Of a DNA stretch of 64,000 nucleotides, positions 9,699-18,010 are shown piece by piece. How positions within the stretch are numbered: position 1 is the stretch's first letter; each line of letters begins with the position of its first letter. The stretch comes from Terribacillus halophilus (lineage in GTDB: Bacteria > Bacillota > Bacilli > Bacillales > Amphibacillaceae): assembly GCF_900101385.1 (NCBI RefSeq), contig NZ_FMZB01000010.1:1-64000 (forward strand). Reading direction: 5' to 3'. A program made the translations under genes and the position numbers. The notes beneath the pieces are model-generated. The model worked only from the letters and a program-made list of their open reading frames with translations. It was not told where the DNA came from and ran no database searches.

Positions 9699-9736
9699 AA
9701 AAAGCTCCGACAGCATGTCCTGTCGGAGCTTTTTTT
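9699..9736 (+). terminator. Terminator after the first YflT gene
   Basis: A stem of about 14 bp (AAAGCTCCGACAG with CTGTCGGAGCTTT) has a six-base loop and is followed by a T-run. It separates the stress gene from the polyol operon. Confidence 0.92.
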
Positions 9737-9748
9737 GTGTTCAAAGAC

Positions 9749-9778
9749 ATGTATTGGGTTCCGTCCCATGCTGTACAT
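9749..9778 (+). promoter_or_regulatory. Dyad upstream of the polyol PTS operon, possible regulator site
   Basis: ATGTA (9749-9753) and TACAT (9774-9778) flank TGGG-TTCCGT-CCCA (9755-9768), giving a nested dyad. It lies about 85 bases before the PRD regulator gene. A role as activator site for that regulator is inference from position. Confidence 0.3.
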
Positions 9779-9799
9779 CCATTCTTCAATCGATGGTAC

Positions 9800-9813
9800 T
9801 GAAAGCGCATACA
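9800..9813 (+). promoter_or_regulatory. Candidate CcpA cre site for the polyol operon
   Basis: TGAAAGCGCATACA matches the cre consensus TGWAANCGNTNWCA at 13 of 14 positions. It is 48 bases before the first gene, so glucose repression through CcpA is expected. No clear sigma-A promoter could be placed next to it. Confidence 0.65.
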
Positions 9814-9860
9814 AAATTCATAACCCGGTGTTAAGATGAATGTAACGAAAGGAGGATTTG

Positions 9861-11945
9861 ATGAATCTCAATGAACGCAGCTCTGCTATATTGGATGCTT
9901 TATTAAGCAATCCAAGCATATCCAGTGCTTTAATGGAGAAGAAATTCGACCTTTCAAAAAGGCAGCTTGGTTATTCCATCCATAAGATCAATAGCTGGCT
10001 TGAACATATTGGATTGCCATTGATCGAGCGAACATCTCAGGGGCATTTTCTTATCGATGAAAAAGTATTTACGGCACTGAACCATGTGAAAGAAACAGCG
10101 GAACAGAAACATTCTTCCATTTTGACCGTTCGGCAAAGGACGCATCTCCTTCTTTGTATGCTAATAAGCAAGGATTACCTGTCATTGGATCATTTCTCGA
10201 TTGCATTGCGTATCAGCAGAAACACCATATTGCGGGATTTGAAGAATTTGGAGAAGCAGCTTGAACCTTTTCATCTGCATATACGATACAGCCGAAAACA
10301 TGGTTACTACATGGAAGGAAATGAATTTCAACTACGAAAAGCTTTAATGTCTGCATTAATGGAATTACTGGAAACGGACGATGGACTTCCTGAATTAATG
10401 GATGTATTAGAACTGGAAAAAGATTGTGTGGATGCCTTTCGCAACAGAATTGAGATGGTAGAAAAAAAACTATCGATCAAATTCACTGACGAGAAAATGA
10501 AGACGATGCCGATAACTTTATTCCTCATTCTAGAGCGGATCAGAAAGGGAGAGTGCTTGGCTGACTCTCCGATACGTTATAAGGAATTGGCTGGAACAAA
10601 AGAATACCAAGCCGCAGAGGAATTGTTATTCGATCAGCAAGGATTGCCGGAAGCAGAAAAGCTTTTTATCACCCTCCATTTATTGTCGGCCAATGTGATA
10701 ACGGCAAACCTGGAATCGGAGGATACAATCCCCAATTTATTCCCTGCAGTCGATAGTATGCTCAGTCTTTTTGAGAAGGTTTCCTGTATCCGTGTCCAGG
10801 AACGGAAGCAGCTGCTTGATAAACTGATGCAGCATATCAAGCCGGCTTATTACCGGATTAAATACAACCTTACGGACACTACACCAGTTCCAGGTGTGTT
10901 AAGCGGGGAATTCCGCTCATTGCATCAGTTGGTCAAACGCTCCCTTGATCCACTGAAAAGCTTCATACAAAGTGAAATTCCGGAAAACGAACAGGTATAC
11001 ATCACCTTGCTTATCGGTGGTTGGATCAGGCAGCAGGGTGAAAGCATCAGGGAGAAAGTTAAAGCGATTGTGGTGTGTCCGCAAGGTGTTTCAGTTTCCA
11101 AGCTGATGTTCCATGAGTTAAGCGGTCTTTTCCCGGAATTCGTATTTCTGGATAGCATGTCCGTTCGCGAATTCATCACATACGACTTGGATTACGATAT
11201 TGTATTTTCACCAGTCTTATTGGAGACATCAAAAAAGCTGTTCCTAACGAAGACGATGTTGGATACCCACGAAAAAAGGCTCCTCAGAAAACAGGTTCTA
11301 ACCTATATTCATGGGTTTGTTTCCAAGGAAGTAAGGACAAGCGATATCATGCAAATCATCCGTAATCATGCAACAGTCAAAAATAAGCAGGCGCTGGAAC
11401 AGGAACTCCAGGCATATCTCAGTGAAGTGGATCAGCATGTGGTTCGTACAACTTTGGAAGAGGCACAGCCGCTAGAGCTATCGGATTTTTTGATGAACCA
11501 GCATGTAAAGATGACATATCAAACCGAATCATGGGAAGAGGCTGTACGATCCTGTGCTGGTATCTTGCTCGATAAAGGGATCATCGAAGACAGATACATT
11601 GACGCCATGATCAAAAGCAGTGAGAAAGATCCATATATCGTGATAGGAAACGGTATAGCTATCCCGCATGCCTCACCTGAAGATGGCGTTGTCCGAACCG
11701 GAATGAGTCTGCTCAAGATAAAAAATGGTGTGCAGTATTTTGGACATCGCATTCATATTTTAGTAGTCATCGCGGCGAAGGACAAGAAGGAGCACATACA
11801 TGCACTCATGCAGCTCATGAAACTCTCCAAGTGTGAAGAGGATGTGAAAAACATGATAAATGCTGCAGGTATACCAGAGATGAGAAGGATCATCCATCAA
11901 TATTCCAATGACGCTGTAAAGGAGAAGGAGTTGTATTATGGCTGA
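9861..11945 (+). CDS. PRD-containing PTS-responsive transcriptional regulator (MtlR/BglG type)
   Basis: A 694-residue transcription regulator controlled by PTS phosphorylation. Order of domains: two helix-turn-helix segments (about 5-70 and 90-165), two PTS regulation domains (about 180-290 and 295-395), an EIIB-like domain with C406 in VVCPQG, and an EIIA-like domain (about 545-690) with the phospho-acceptor H603 in IPHAS. This is the layout of DNA-binding activators such as MtlR, not of RNA-binding antiterminators like LicT. TTG-ATG occur together; ATG 9861 has the better spacing from AAAGGAGG (9848-9855). Its end overlaps the EIIA gene by 8 bases, so it heads the operon and probably activates it when the substrate flows through the PTS. 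Confidence 0.9.
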   Translation: MNLNERSSAILDALLSNPSISSALMEKKFDLSKRQLGYSIHKINSWLEHIGLPLIERTSQGHFLIDEKVFTALNHVKETAEQKHSSILTVRQRTHLLLCMLISKDYLSLDHFSIALRISRNTILRDLKNLEKQLEPFHLHIRYSRKHGYYMEGNEFQLRKALMSALMELLETDDGLPELMDVLELEKDCVDAFRNRIEMVEKKLSIKFTDEKMKTMPITLFLILERIRKGECLADSPIRYKELAGTKEYQAAEELLFDQQGLPEAEKLFITLHLLSANVITANLESEDTIPNLFPAVDSMLSLFEKVSCIRVQERKQLLDKLMQHIKPAYYRIKYNLTDTTPVPGVLSGEFRSLHQLVKRSLDPLKSFIQSEIPENEQVYITLLIGGWIRQQGESIREKVKAIVVCPQGVSVSKLMFHELSGLFPEFVFLDSMSVREFITYDLDYDIVFSPVLLETSKKLFLTKTMLDTHEKRLLRKQVLTYIHGFVSKEVRTSDIMQIIRNHATVKNKQALEQELQAYLSEVDQHVVRTTLEEAQPLELSDFLMNQHVKMTYQTESWEEAVRSCAGILLDKGIIEDRYIDAMIKSSEKDPYIVIGNGIAIPHASPEDGVVRTGMSLLKIKNGVQYFGHRIHILVVIAAKDKKEHIHALMQLMKLSKCEEDVKNMINAAGIPEMRRIIHQYSNDAVKEKELYYG

Positions 11946-12426
11946 ATTTTATCTAGGTGAAAATCTTGTATTTCTGCATATGACAGGGACATGTGAGGAT
12001 ATATTGCGTGAAATGGCGGAGAATCTTGTAAAAGAAGATTTAGTCGAAACAAGCTTTGTATCCGGTATCATGGAGCGGGAGAAAGATTATCCGACAGGTT
12101 TGCCGACGAATTCGTCTATATCTGTCGCCATCCCGCACACGGATATCGAGCATGTCAAAAAGAATGCAATCAGTGTTGCGGTATTGAAGGAGCCAGCTGC
12201 TTTCCGAGTGATGGGAGAAGCTTCGATGGAGACACCGGTAAGTATTATTTTTATGCTGGCGATGAAGGAGTCACATGCACAGCTATCGTTATTAAAAGAT
12301 CTTATGACCTTTTTGCAAGATGAAGGGACGCTGCGAGATTTATATGATTCCAAGACAAAAGAGGAAGTTGTCCAACTAATTGATAGAAAGCTAAGCTTGA
12401 CTGCAAGTAAAGGAGGTGACAGATAA
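11938..12426 (+). CDS. PTS EIIA component, galactitol/fructose type
   Basis: This cytoplasmic phosphocarrier takes phosphate from HPr and passes it to EIIB. The 162-residue protein is a single EIIA type-2 domain with the active histidine in AIPHTD. It overlaps the regulator gene by 8 bases, and its stop overlaps the next start (TAATG), so translation is probably coupled. It resembles GatA of galactitol systems. The transported substrate cannot be fixed from sequence. Confidence 0.9.
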   Translation: MAEFYLGENLVFLHMTGTCEDILREMAENLVKEDLVETSFVSGIMEREKDYPTGLPTNSSISVAIPHTDIEHVKKNAISVAVLKEPAAFRVMGEASMETPVSIIFMLAMKESHAQLSLLKDLMTFLQDEGTLRDLYDSKTKEEVVQLIDRKLSLTASKGGDR

Positions 12427-12710
12427 TGGCCAAAAAACAAGTATTGGTCGCCTGTGGCGCTGGTATTGCCACTTCCACTGTCGTAAACAGTGCAATTGAA
12501 GAGATGGCGAAGGAAAATAAAATCGATGTCAATCTGATTCAAATCAAAATAGCAGAAGTGCAGTCCTATGTCGATACAGCTGATCTGCTGGTGACGACAG
12601 CTATGGTGAAAACATCCTATCCTTTTCCCGTGATCAATGCACGCTCGTTCCTGACAGGAATCGGTTTGGAAGAAACAAAGGAACAAATCTTGACTGAATT
12701 GAAAAAATAA
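12426..12710 (+). CDS. PTS EIIB component, galactitol type
   Basis: A small 94-residue phosphocarrier with the active cysteine in VACGAGIATST (C10), typical of GatB-type EIIB. It receives phosphate from EIIA and phosphorylates the sugar alcohol bound by EIIC. ATG overlaps the stop codon of the EIIA gene by one base and follows GGAGGTGA, a very strong site. A stable hairpin lies between this gene and that for EIIC. Confidence 0.9.
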   Translation: MAKKQVLVACGAGIATSTVVNSAIEEMAKENKIDVNLIQIKIAEVQSYVDTADLLVTTAMVKTSYPFPVINARSFLTGIGLEETKEQILTELKK

Positions 12711-12754
12711 AAATTGGGAGTCGGTTCCGGGTTTTGTGGAATCGACCTCAATTT
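12711..12754 (+). promoter_or_regulatory. Intercistronic hairpin between the EIIB and EIIC genes
   Basis: AAATTGGGAGTCGGTTCC (12711-12728) pairs with the segment at 12738-12754 over about 17 bp, with one bulged A, two G-T pairs and a nine-base loop. No T-run follows, so a processing or stability element is more likely than a terminator. Confidence 0.6.
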
Positions 12755-12776
12755 CTAAAAAAGTGGGGGCTGTGTG

Positions 12777-14036
12777 ATGGAATCATTTGTCGGGTTCTTA
12801 CAAAGTTTTCTGGACTTGGGAGCAACGGTGATATTGCCGGTGGCAATCTTCCTTCTTGGACTTTTGTTCGGTCAAAAGCCTGGGAAGGCGTTCAGGTCAG
12901 GTTTAACCATCGGGGTGGCTTTCGTCGGAATTTTCCTGGTGGTTGACTTGCTGACACTGAATTTAGGACCGGCTGCACAGCAGATGGTTGACCGTTTGGG
13001 CGTGGATCTCAATGTCATTGATGTCGGGTGGCCGGCTACGTCATCGATTGCTTGGGCATCTGTAGTGGCTGCATTTATCATCCCGCTTGGTCTAGTTGTC
13101 AATGTTGTCATGCTGGTGACCAAGACGACGAAAACAATGAACGTGGATATTTGGAATTATTGGCACTATACATTTATGGCTGCTGTGGTATATACGGTTT
13201 CAGGAAGTGTCGTACAAGGACTGATTGCGGCTATCCTATTCCAGATTGTCTGCTTGAAAGTAGCCGATTGGACACAGCCGATGGTAGAGGACTTTTATGA
13301 AATGCCGGGTGTCACAGTGGCGACCGGAAGCACGATTTCCTATGCACCAGGTATCTTGATCGTAAAGCTGATTGAGAAGGTTCCGGGTTTGAACAAGATA
13401 CATGCCGATCCAGAAACGATTCAAAAGAGATTTGGGATATTCGGAGACTCGATGGTAATCGGATTGCTATTAGGTGCAGCCATTGGTGCGCTGGCTGGAT
13501 ACGGAGTTGGGGACATCATCGAAATCGGTATGGCGATGGCGGCTGTCATGGTCTTGATGCCGCGTATGGTGAAAATCTTGATGGAGGGGCTGATGCCGGT
13601 ATCGGAGTCTGCAAGGAACTGGCTCAGCAAGCGATTTGGAAACAGCGAAATCAATATCGGGCTGGATGCAGCTGTGCTATTGGGTCACCCTGCTGTCATC
13701 TCCACGGCTTTGATCCTGACGCCGATCACCGTACTATTGGCAGTCATCCTGCCAGGTAATGCTGTCCTGCCATTTGCGGATTTAGCTACGATACCTTTCA
13801 TTGTTGCTTTCATCGTAGGAGCAGCCAAAGGGAACATCATCCATTCTGTCATTACCGGGACGATCATGATTGCCTTGTCTTTATATATGGCTACAGACAT
13901 AGCCCCTATTTTCACGGAAATGACAACAAGCGCCGATATCGAGATGCCGGAAGGGTCCGCCATGGTTTCGAGTATCGACCAGGGGGGCAACTTAGTCAAC
14001 TGGATCATTTGGAAGTTCTTCGCATTATTCAATTGA
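12777..14036 (+). CDS. PTS EIIC permease, galactitol family
   Basis: This integral membrane permease imports a polyol and presents it for phosphorylation. The 419-residue protein has many hydrophobic segments and the GatC-family signatures (FLQSFLDLGATVILPVAI, LGHPAVISTALILTPI, LPFADLATIPF). The frame opens with GTG 12774 immediately followed by ATG 12777; the ATG lies about 8 bases from GGGGG and is preferred. It completes the PTS with the two genes upstream, and two polyol-phosphate dehydrogenases follow, supporting a sugar-alcohol substrate such as galactitol or a pentitol. Confidence 0.9.
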   Translation: MESFVGFLQSFLDLGATVILPVAIFLLGLLFGQKPGKAFRSGLTIGVAFVGIFLVVDLLTLNLGPAAQQMVDRLGVDLNVIDVGWPATSSIAWASVVAAFIIPLGLVVNVVMLVTKTTKTMNVDIWNYWHYTFMAAVVYTVSGSVVQGLIAAILFQIVCLKVADWTQPMVEDFYEMPGVTVATGSTISYAPGILIVKLIEKVPGLNKIHADPETIQKRFGIFGDSMVIGLLLGAAIGALAGYGVGDIIEIGMAMAAVMVLMPRMVKILMEGLMPVSESARNWLSKRFGNSEINIGLDAAVLLGHPAVISTALILTPITVLLAVILPGNAVLPFADLATIPFIVAFIVGAAKGNIIHSVITGTIMIALSLYMATDIAPIFTEMTTSADIEMPEGSAMVSSIDQGGNLVNWIIWKFFALFN

Positions 14037-14056
14037 TGGATTAGGAGGATCACTTC

Positions 14057-15094
14057 ATGCAAGCATTGGTGAAAAAGCAGTTGGGGTATGGAAATCTCGT
14101 AGTAGAAGACAAACCAGAACCATTCCCAAAAGAGGATCAAGTGAAAATCAAGGTGACGTACGCAGGCATTTGCGGATCAGATATCCATACGTATGAAGGA
14201 AGCTATCGGGTAGCGGCTCCGGTTACGCTTGGGCATGAATTTGCCGGTGTCGTTGAAGAAGTGGGCGCAAATGTCACCGGTTTCAAGCCGGGAGACCGGG
14301 TGACATCCGAGACGACTTTTTATATATGCGGTGAGTGCGCGTATTGTCAGCAGAAGGATTATAACTTGTGCAACTATCGTAAAGGGCTTGGAACGCAGCA
14401 AGATGGAGGGTTTGCGAATTACGTTATTGCAAGAGCCGCAAGCATCCACAAAATCCCTGACAATGTCGATGACCAGTCAGCAGCGATGACAGAGGCACTT
14501 GCCTGCACACATCATGCAGCAGCCAAAACGACAATTCAACAAGGTGATATCGTCGTAGTGATCGGACCGGGTCCGATTGGCCTATTGACTGCGCAAGTAG
14601 CCAAAAGTAAAGGGGCGGCTGTCATCATTACCGGTCTATCTTCTGATAAAGTCCGCCTGGAGAAAGCAAAAGAGTTAAGTATCGATTATGTGGTCAATAT
14701 CCAGGAAGAGTCACTGGAGGAACTTATTTCAAGATTGACAGGCGGTTATGGGGCCGATGTCGTCTTCGAATGTTCCGGAGCAGTCCCTGCGGCGCGTCAA
14801 GGATTGAAACTCCTGCGTAAGAAGGGGCAGTACGCGCAAGTAGGTTTGTTTGCGGAAGCTTCGGTACCATTTGATATGGAACAGGTCATCCAAAAGGAAT
14901 TAAGGATCGTTGGGAGCAGAAGCCAAAAGCCTGCCGATTGGGAACCTTCCTTGAGCCTGATGGCAAGCGGTGCCGTCGATGCAGCCGCATTGGTCACCCA
15001 CGTATTCAATATCACGGAATGGGAGCAGGCCTATCAGTCGATCAAATCTGGTGAAGCAATCAAAGTCCTTTTGACGCCAGTGAAAGAAGGGTGA
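14057..15094 (+). CDS. Zinc-dependent medium-chain polyol dehydrogenase (first)
   Basis: An NAD(P)-dependent dehydrogenase of the sorbitol dehydrogenase / GatD type. Catalytic zinc ligands are in GICGSD and GHEFAG. The structural zinc site is CGECAYCQQKDYNLC, and the dinucleotide loop is GPGPIG. The length of 345 residues is normal. In this operon it should oxidise the phosphorylated polyol made by the PTS to a ketose phosphate. The start has GGAGG ahead. It resembles the second dehydrogenase at 15863, so the two may act on different positions or substrates. Confidence 0.88.
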   Translation: MQALVKKQLGYGNLVVEDKPEPFPKEDQVKIKVTYAGICGSDIHTYEGSYRVAAPVTLGHEFAGVVEEVGANVTGFKPGDRVTSETTFYICGECAYCQQKDYNLCNYRKGLGTQQDGGFANYVIARAASIHKIPDNVDDQSAAMTEALACTHHAAAKTTIQQGDIVVVIGPGPIGLLTAQVAKSKGAAVIITGLSSDKVRLEKAKELSIDYVVNIQEESLEELISRLTGGYGADVVFECSGAVPAARQGLKLLRKKGQYAQVGLFAEASVPFDMEQVIQKELRIVGSRSQKPADWEPSLSLMASGAVDAAALVTHVFNITEWEQAYQSIKSGEAIKVLLTPVKEG

Positions 15095-15101
15095 GAAGCC
15101 G

Positions 15102-15687
15102 ATGGAAAAAGAAAAATTAATCGAGGTAATCGATTATACGATGCTTGCTCCCACCGTATGCCTTTACGATTCTTTCGCCGCATAACATAAAAATCGGAGC
15201 GCCGATCGGTTTTTCGCTGGGTGGAGCCATGACGAGGGTCAAAGTAGAAGAAACGAAGGCAGCAATCGAGGACGGTGCATCCGAAATTGACATGCTGATC
15301 AACTTGGGAGCATTGAAGTCACGCGCATACGATGCTGTCTATCAGGATATTGATGCCGTAGTGAAAGCTGCCAATGGATTGACGACAAAAGTGATCATTG
15401 AAACAGCTCTCTTGGATGATACGGAAAAACGGAAAGCGACAGAAATTGTGATGGCTGCCGGAGCCAACTTCGTGAAGACTGCCACCGGCTTTAACGGTGG
15501 AGGTGCGACAGTGGAAGATATCGAACTTCTATCATCAATCGTACAAGGGAAAATCGGGATAAAAGCTGCTGGAGGCATTCGGACATATGACGATGCTGTC
15601 AAGATGATGCAAGCTGGAGCAACACGGATTGGTGCAAGTGGTGCTGTTGCCATCATCCATAACGAAAAATCGGATACGGATTACTAG
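15102..15687 (+). pseudogene. deoC: Disrupted deoC-type deoxyribose-phosphate aldolase
   Basis: The start ATG 15102 gives a DeoC-like beginning (LIEVIDYTMLAPT) but hits TAA at 15183. The rest continues in another frame (from about 15156-15181 on) with IGAPIGFSLG, EIDMLINLGALK, the Schiff-base lysine in FVKTATGF and KAAGGIRT. Normal family members have about 40 residues between the two parts; only about nine codons remain. One out-of-frame deletion of roughly 100 bases would explain both defects. The catalytic core is intact and could in principle be translated from TTG 15145, without the first strand. It lies between the two dehydrogenases, so an aldolase step once belonged to the pathway. 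Confidence 0.8.
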
Positions 15688-15701
15688 TCTGGAGGGATAA
15701 C

Positions 15702-15848
15702 ATGGTAGAAATGATGCTTGACTTCATGCTTGGTTCCTTGAGGGGAGTGAGCGCTTTCTATTTTGAGCACCAGCTGATCTTTAATGGAATCATCATCGGC
15801 GTTGTATTATGGAGGCTGTTTACAGGCAAGAAATCGAAACAGACGTAA
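15702..15848 (+). CDS. Small 48-residue membrane protein in the polyol operon
   Basis: ATG 15702 follows a strong GGAGGG site and opens a 48-codon frame. It encodes an acidic N terminus, a possible amphipathic or hydrophobic first part, then one hydrophobic segment (about 26-38, FNGIIIGVVLWRLF) and a basic tail GKKSKQT. It is 14 bases after the aldolase remnant and 14 bases before the next gene, so it is in the operon. I do not recognise the family. It may help an EIIC or dehydrogenase at the membrane, but that is speculation. Confidence 0.6.
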   Translation: MVEMMLDFMLGSLRGVSAFYFEHQLIFNGIIIGVVLWRLFTGKKSKQT

Positions 15849-15862
15849 AGAGGTGTAGCATC

Positions 15863-16906
15863 GTGAAGACGCTGAATCTGTATGGAATAGAGGATATAAG
15901 ATATGAAGAATCGCCTAAGCCAGTGGTTGAAACAGATCACGATGTCATTATAAAGGTGGAAGCTGCCGGCATATGCGGTTCTGATCTATCACGTTATAAA
16001 AAGCTTGGCCCCTATCGTCCAGGAATGACGTTCGGGCACGAATTTGCTGGCACTGTCGCAGAAGTCGGCGGCGGTGTCAGCAACGTCCAAGTTGGTGACA
16101 GAGTAGCTGCCTGCCCCACATATGCATGCGGAAAATGTGTACACTGCAAAAGTGGATCCCCGTCAAGATGTAAGGAACTGATGGTCATCGGATCAAAGAT
16201 GCCGGGTGCATTCGCGGAGTATGTAAAGCTCCCTTCTGCCCATGTCATACCGCTTCCTCCTGAGGTGGATGTTGCGACGGCGGCTTTGATCGAACCTGCA
16301 GCGGTCGTGGCACATGGTTTTTATCTGACACAGATCAGGCCCGGCGCGACAGTTGCCGTAATGGGGGCAGGGAGTATCGGAATGTTTGCCATCCAATGGG
16401 CTAAAATATTCGGCGCCAAAACAGTCATTGCGATCGACATCGATAAGAAGAAATTGGATATTGCCTTAGAAGTAGGCGCTGATCATGTGATTGATGCAAG
16501 TTCCATACCGGCCCATGATGGGGTATTAGCATATTCGGATGGTGCAGGTGTCGACTTGGCTGTTGAATCGGCGGGATCACCAATAACTTCCGCGCAAGTA
16601 TTGGCACTCCCGAAAAAGGGAGGGGAGGTTGTTTATCTTGGGATTCCATACGCTGATATAAATATTGAAAGAAATTATTTCGAAAAAATTGTCAGGAACG
16701 AACTGACGATTCATGGATCCTGGAATGCATTATCCGCTCCTTTTCCTGGCAAGGAATGGTTCAATACTATCCATTATATGAAAACTGGTCAAATAAACGG
16801 ACGGAAAATGATCAGTCACCACATACCATTAAGTGAAGGTCCAGCAATGTTCAAACAGCTTACAGACCGAAGTATCGATGCGGTGAAAGTACTATTCCAG
16901 CCGTAA
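15863..16906 (+). CDS. Zinc-dependent galactitol-1-phosphate 5-dehydrogenase-like enzyme (second)
   Basis: A second medium-chain dehydrogenase, 347 residues. Zinc ligands are in GICGSD and GHEFAG, the structural zinc site is CGKCVHCKSGSPSRC, and the NAD loop GAGSIG precedes an acidic VIAIDID. The region ANGAL-type is absent, but HGSWNALSAPFPGKEW is typical of GatD-like enzymes. The start is GTG 15863, preceded by AAAGAGGTG; the open frame extends upstream but overlaps the small membrane-protein gene. It is the last gene of the operon. GatD oxidises galactitol 1-phosphate to tagatose 6-phosphate; the true substrate here is not proven. Confidence 0.87.
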   Translation: MKTLNLYGIEDIRYEESPKPVVETDHDVIIKVEAAGICGSDLSRYKKLGPYRPGMTFGHEFAGTVAEVGGGVSNVQVGDRVAACPTYACGKCVHCKSGSPSRCKELMVIGSKMPGAFAEYVKLPSAHVIPLPPEVDVATAALIEPAAVVAHGFYLTQIRPGATVAVMGAGSIGMFAIQWAKIFGAKTVIAIDIDKKKLDIALEVGADHVIDASSIPAHDGVLAYSDGAGVDLAVESAGSPITSAQVLALPKKGGEVVYLGIPYADINIERNYFEKIVRNELTIHGSWNALSAPFPGKEWFNTIHYMKTGQINGRKMISHHIPLSEGPAMFKQLTDRSIDAVKVLFQP

Positions 16907-16913
16907 GAATTAC

Positions 16914-16944
16914 AAGAAGATGCAGGTAGCTGTATCTTCTTTTT
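16914..16944 (+). terminator. Terminator of the polyol operon
   Basis: AAGAAGATGCAG (16914-16925) pairs with CTGTATCTTCTT (16930-16941) around a GTAG loop, running into T5. Confidence 0.8.
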
Positions 16945-16963
16945 GTTGGCAAAACAGAGATAT

Positions 16964-16988
16964 GTTTATTTATTTTCATGCCGGGAAC
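16964..16988 (+). promoter_or_regulatory. Sigma-B-type promoter of the second YflT gene
   Basis: GTTTAT (16964-16969), 13 bases, then GGGAAC (16983-16988). The spacing equals that of the promoter at 9100. Confidence 0.65.
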
Positions 16989-17034
16989 ATAAAAAACATG
17001 CAACACTTCAACAAGATATAGGAGGTATGACAAC

Positions 17035-17970
17035 ATGCTAGCACACAAAATTGAAACCTTCCAAAACGAGAATGATGTGGTTGTAAGGGTAAATGAATTG
17101 AAATCAAAAGGAATTCAAGAAAACAACGTAACGGTGATCACCGATAAGAAACCTGAATCGTCCATTTTGGCTGACCGGCTGCGTGTGAATTACAAAGAAG
17201 CGAAGGGTTCCTTCGGCGATAAAGTATCTGCTTTGTTTTCCGGAGATGATCCAGAAGAGAAAACATTACAGAAATTGAATTTGAATCAAACAGAAACAGA
17301 TCGATATGTAGATGAATTGAAAAACGGAAAAATTCTATTATTTGTAGACCCTTCCGCCAGAGAAAAATTGCAGTCAGAAGCTAACGCAAATAATAAGGCC
17401 CTCTCACCAGCAGAAAAGAATCGCCCGGTGACTGGAGCAGGTAACGCGCAACCTGGCACTACAGCTTCTGCTGATCAGAATCTGTACTCATCAAAAGACG
17501 ATACACGAAGAGCGGGTGGAGATCGCCAAGCAATCGAAGCACGCAATACACAGCCTGGCAACAAGGACAATCCAAAAACTTCTCAGACAGAACAAATGGA
17601 ATTACATGAAGAGGTAGTGGATGTGGATACTAATTCGGTGAAATCCGGCGCAGTAGATGTAGAAAAACGCACGGTGACTGATCAGGAGGAATTTGACGTT
17701 CCAGTTACGAATCAGGAAGTAAATATCGAGCGTCGTCCAGTGAATAAAGTGAGTGAACCTGATAAAAATACAGGAGCATATGCGGAAAAAGACGGCATCC
17801 ATGTCCCGGTTTATGAAGAAAAAGTGGATGTTAATAAGAAGGATATCGTCAAAGAAGAAATCGTCGTCAATAAGAAAGATGTAAATGATAATGTTCATGT
17901 AAACGAGAAAGTAAGACGAGAAGAAGCAGAGATCAAAGACAGTACAAAAAATAATAAAGATTTGAAGTAA
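17035..17970 (+). CDS. Stress protein with YflT domain and DUF2382 (YsnF-like) domain
   Basis: A 311-residue protein of unknown biochemistry. Residues 1-110 are a YflT domain like that of the gene at 9183 (VVRVNELKSKGI, GSFGDKVSALFSGDDPEEK, YVDELKNGKILLFVD). Residues about 115-185 are a low-complexity polar linker. Residues about 190-300 form a highly charged DUF2382 domain with E/V/K repeats (MELHEEVVDVDTNSV, VPVYEEKVDVNKKDIVKEE), as in B. subtilis YsnF. AGGAGG precedes ATG 17035. The charged tail suggests a desiccation- or osmotic-type protectant, which is inference. The SigB-type promoter supports stress induction. Confidence 0.88.
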   Translation: MLAHKIETFQNENDVVVRVNELKSKGIQENNVTVITDKKPESSILADRLRVNYKEAKGSFGDKVSALFSGDDPEEKTLQKLNLNQTETDRYVDELKNGKILLFVDPSAREKLQSEANANNKALSPAEKNRPVTGAGNAQPGTTASADQNLYSSKDDTRRAGGDRQAIEARNTQPGNKDNPKTSQTEQMELHEEVVDVDTNSVKSGAVDVEKRTVTDQEEFDVPVTNQEVNIERRPVNKVSEPDKNTGAYAEKDGIHVPVYEEKVDVNKKDIVKEEIVVNKKDVNDNVHVNEKVRREEAEIKDSTKNNKDLK

Positions 17971-17973
17971 GGA

Positions 17974-18008
17974 AAACCTCACCGTTGATTTGCGGTGAGG
18001 TTTCTGTT
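17974..18008. terminator. Shared terminator between YflT/DUF2382 and catalase genes
   Basis: An 11-bp stem (AAACCTCACCG, 17974-17984, with 17993-18003) lies between two convergent genes. T- and A-rich flanks allow use in both directions. Confidence 0.78.
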
Positions 18009-18010
18009 TG

